From assembly GCA_020747015.1 (NCBI GenBank), contig JAGTJM010000047.1, forward strand, positions 1-64,000: a stretch of 64,000 nucleotides of DNA, given 5' to 3'. The stretch comes from Pyrenochaeta sp. MPI-SDFR-AT-0127. Its lineage: Eukaryota > Ascomycota > Dothideomycetes > Pleosporales > Cucurbitariaceae. Positions 63,555-64,000 of the stretch are shown here, in pieces. Position 1 is the first letter of the stretch; every line of letters starts with the position of its first letter. Below the pieces are notes generated by a model. The model saw only the letters and a list, made by a program, of their open reading frames with translations. It was not told the origin of the DNA and did no database searches. The translations under genes were made by a program, and so were the position numbers.

Positions 63555-64000
63555 CTCGCTGGCATTGACTAGCTGAAATGGAACGTGTAGGTGCGGTCCG
63601 AAGTTATGCTATTGCCTGGAAGAGTGTGCCGTTCGACGACAGTGAAGGGCATCCGAAGATGGATGTATGCAGCCGCTGATGTGACAAGCATAGTCGTCGA
63701 CCCCACTATCTCGATGTGGACTAGCGTCAGCCCACTTCCCCATGTCACCCCCCACTCGCGAACCCTGCATTATCAACACCAAATGGTCCCGGCTTATCAT
63801 GGCAGCAAGACCCAAGAGCCCAAACTTGCATGCACCAAGCGTCCACTGCACGCTCTCTAGACACATCTGGACGGCCATGGTGCCAAGTGTGCTGCTTTGA
63901 TGCCATTGCGCCATAGAACCCCGCAATGTCACCACTCATGGCTGCAATGATCGCCGACTCTACATGAGATGTTGGTGTACGAGCGAGATATATAACTATG
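63555..64000. other. end of window, no supported gene
   Basis: Promoter side of the F-box-like gene. Minus-strand frames at 63609-63939 overlap each other without domains. A gene could continue beyond the window. Confidence 0.4.

Noticed and set aside
6017..64000. Secondary-metabolite cluster hypothesis (SDRs, hydrolase, transporters, lactonase)
   Set aside because: No polyketide synthase, peptide synthetase, terpene cyclase or pathway transcription factor is present, and the candidate enzymes are scattered.

Overview
The window is nuclear DNA from a filamentous ascomycete, most probably Dothideomycetes/Pleosporales. This rests on the short introns (44-62 nt, GT..AG with CTRAY-like branch sites), the HET-domain genes, the plant cell-wall hydrolases, a cyanovirin-N-homology gene, a hevein-type chitin-binding protein and a Fot1/pogo transposon. 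The species cannot be fixed from sequence alone. Spliced models below were built by joining reading frames at consensus splice sites; exon coordinates are in each entry.

Layout. 1-9.5 kb is gene-poor and repeat-rich. It holds two short inverted-repeat elements beside an intact pogo/Fot1 transposon (2.3-4.6 kb), a frameshifted HET-domain pseudogene (6.0-7.8 kb) and a decayed short-chain dehydrogenase (7.9-8.4 kb). A small secreted six-cysteine protein lies alone at 9.6-10.0 kb. 10.9-24 kb carries a GH105 hydrolase, a CorA-like membrane protein broken by an in-frame TAG, an oligopeptide transporter, a secreted lactonase-fold beta-propeller and a CVNH lectin. 25.4-33 kb is an accessory island: one unknown gene followed by three adjacent genes containing four diverged copies of a domain I do not recognise, two of them with a coiled-coil second exon. 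33.6-49.1 kb looks like core and metabolic genome: sugar transporter, GH78, type 1 methionine aminopeptidase, M13 metallopeptidase, GH43, SDR and HSL-type hydrolase. 49.4-64 kb returns to accessory content: two more HET genes, a CBM18/apple-like secreted protein, a tRNA-Ala with a decayed tandem array built on its 3' tail, a hydrolase remnant and an F-box-like gene.

How the genes fit together. GH105, GH78 with its divergent sugar transporter, and GH43 all point to use of rhamnogalacturonan-I/arabinan pectin. The CBM18/apple-like protein and the six-cysteine protein are candidates for secreted proteins acting at the host or cell-wall interface. Three HET genes, one dead, indicate a turnover-prone allorecognition repertoire. 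The tandem coiled-coil family at 27-33 kb is the most likely undescribed system here.
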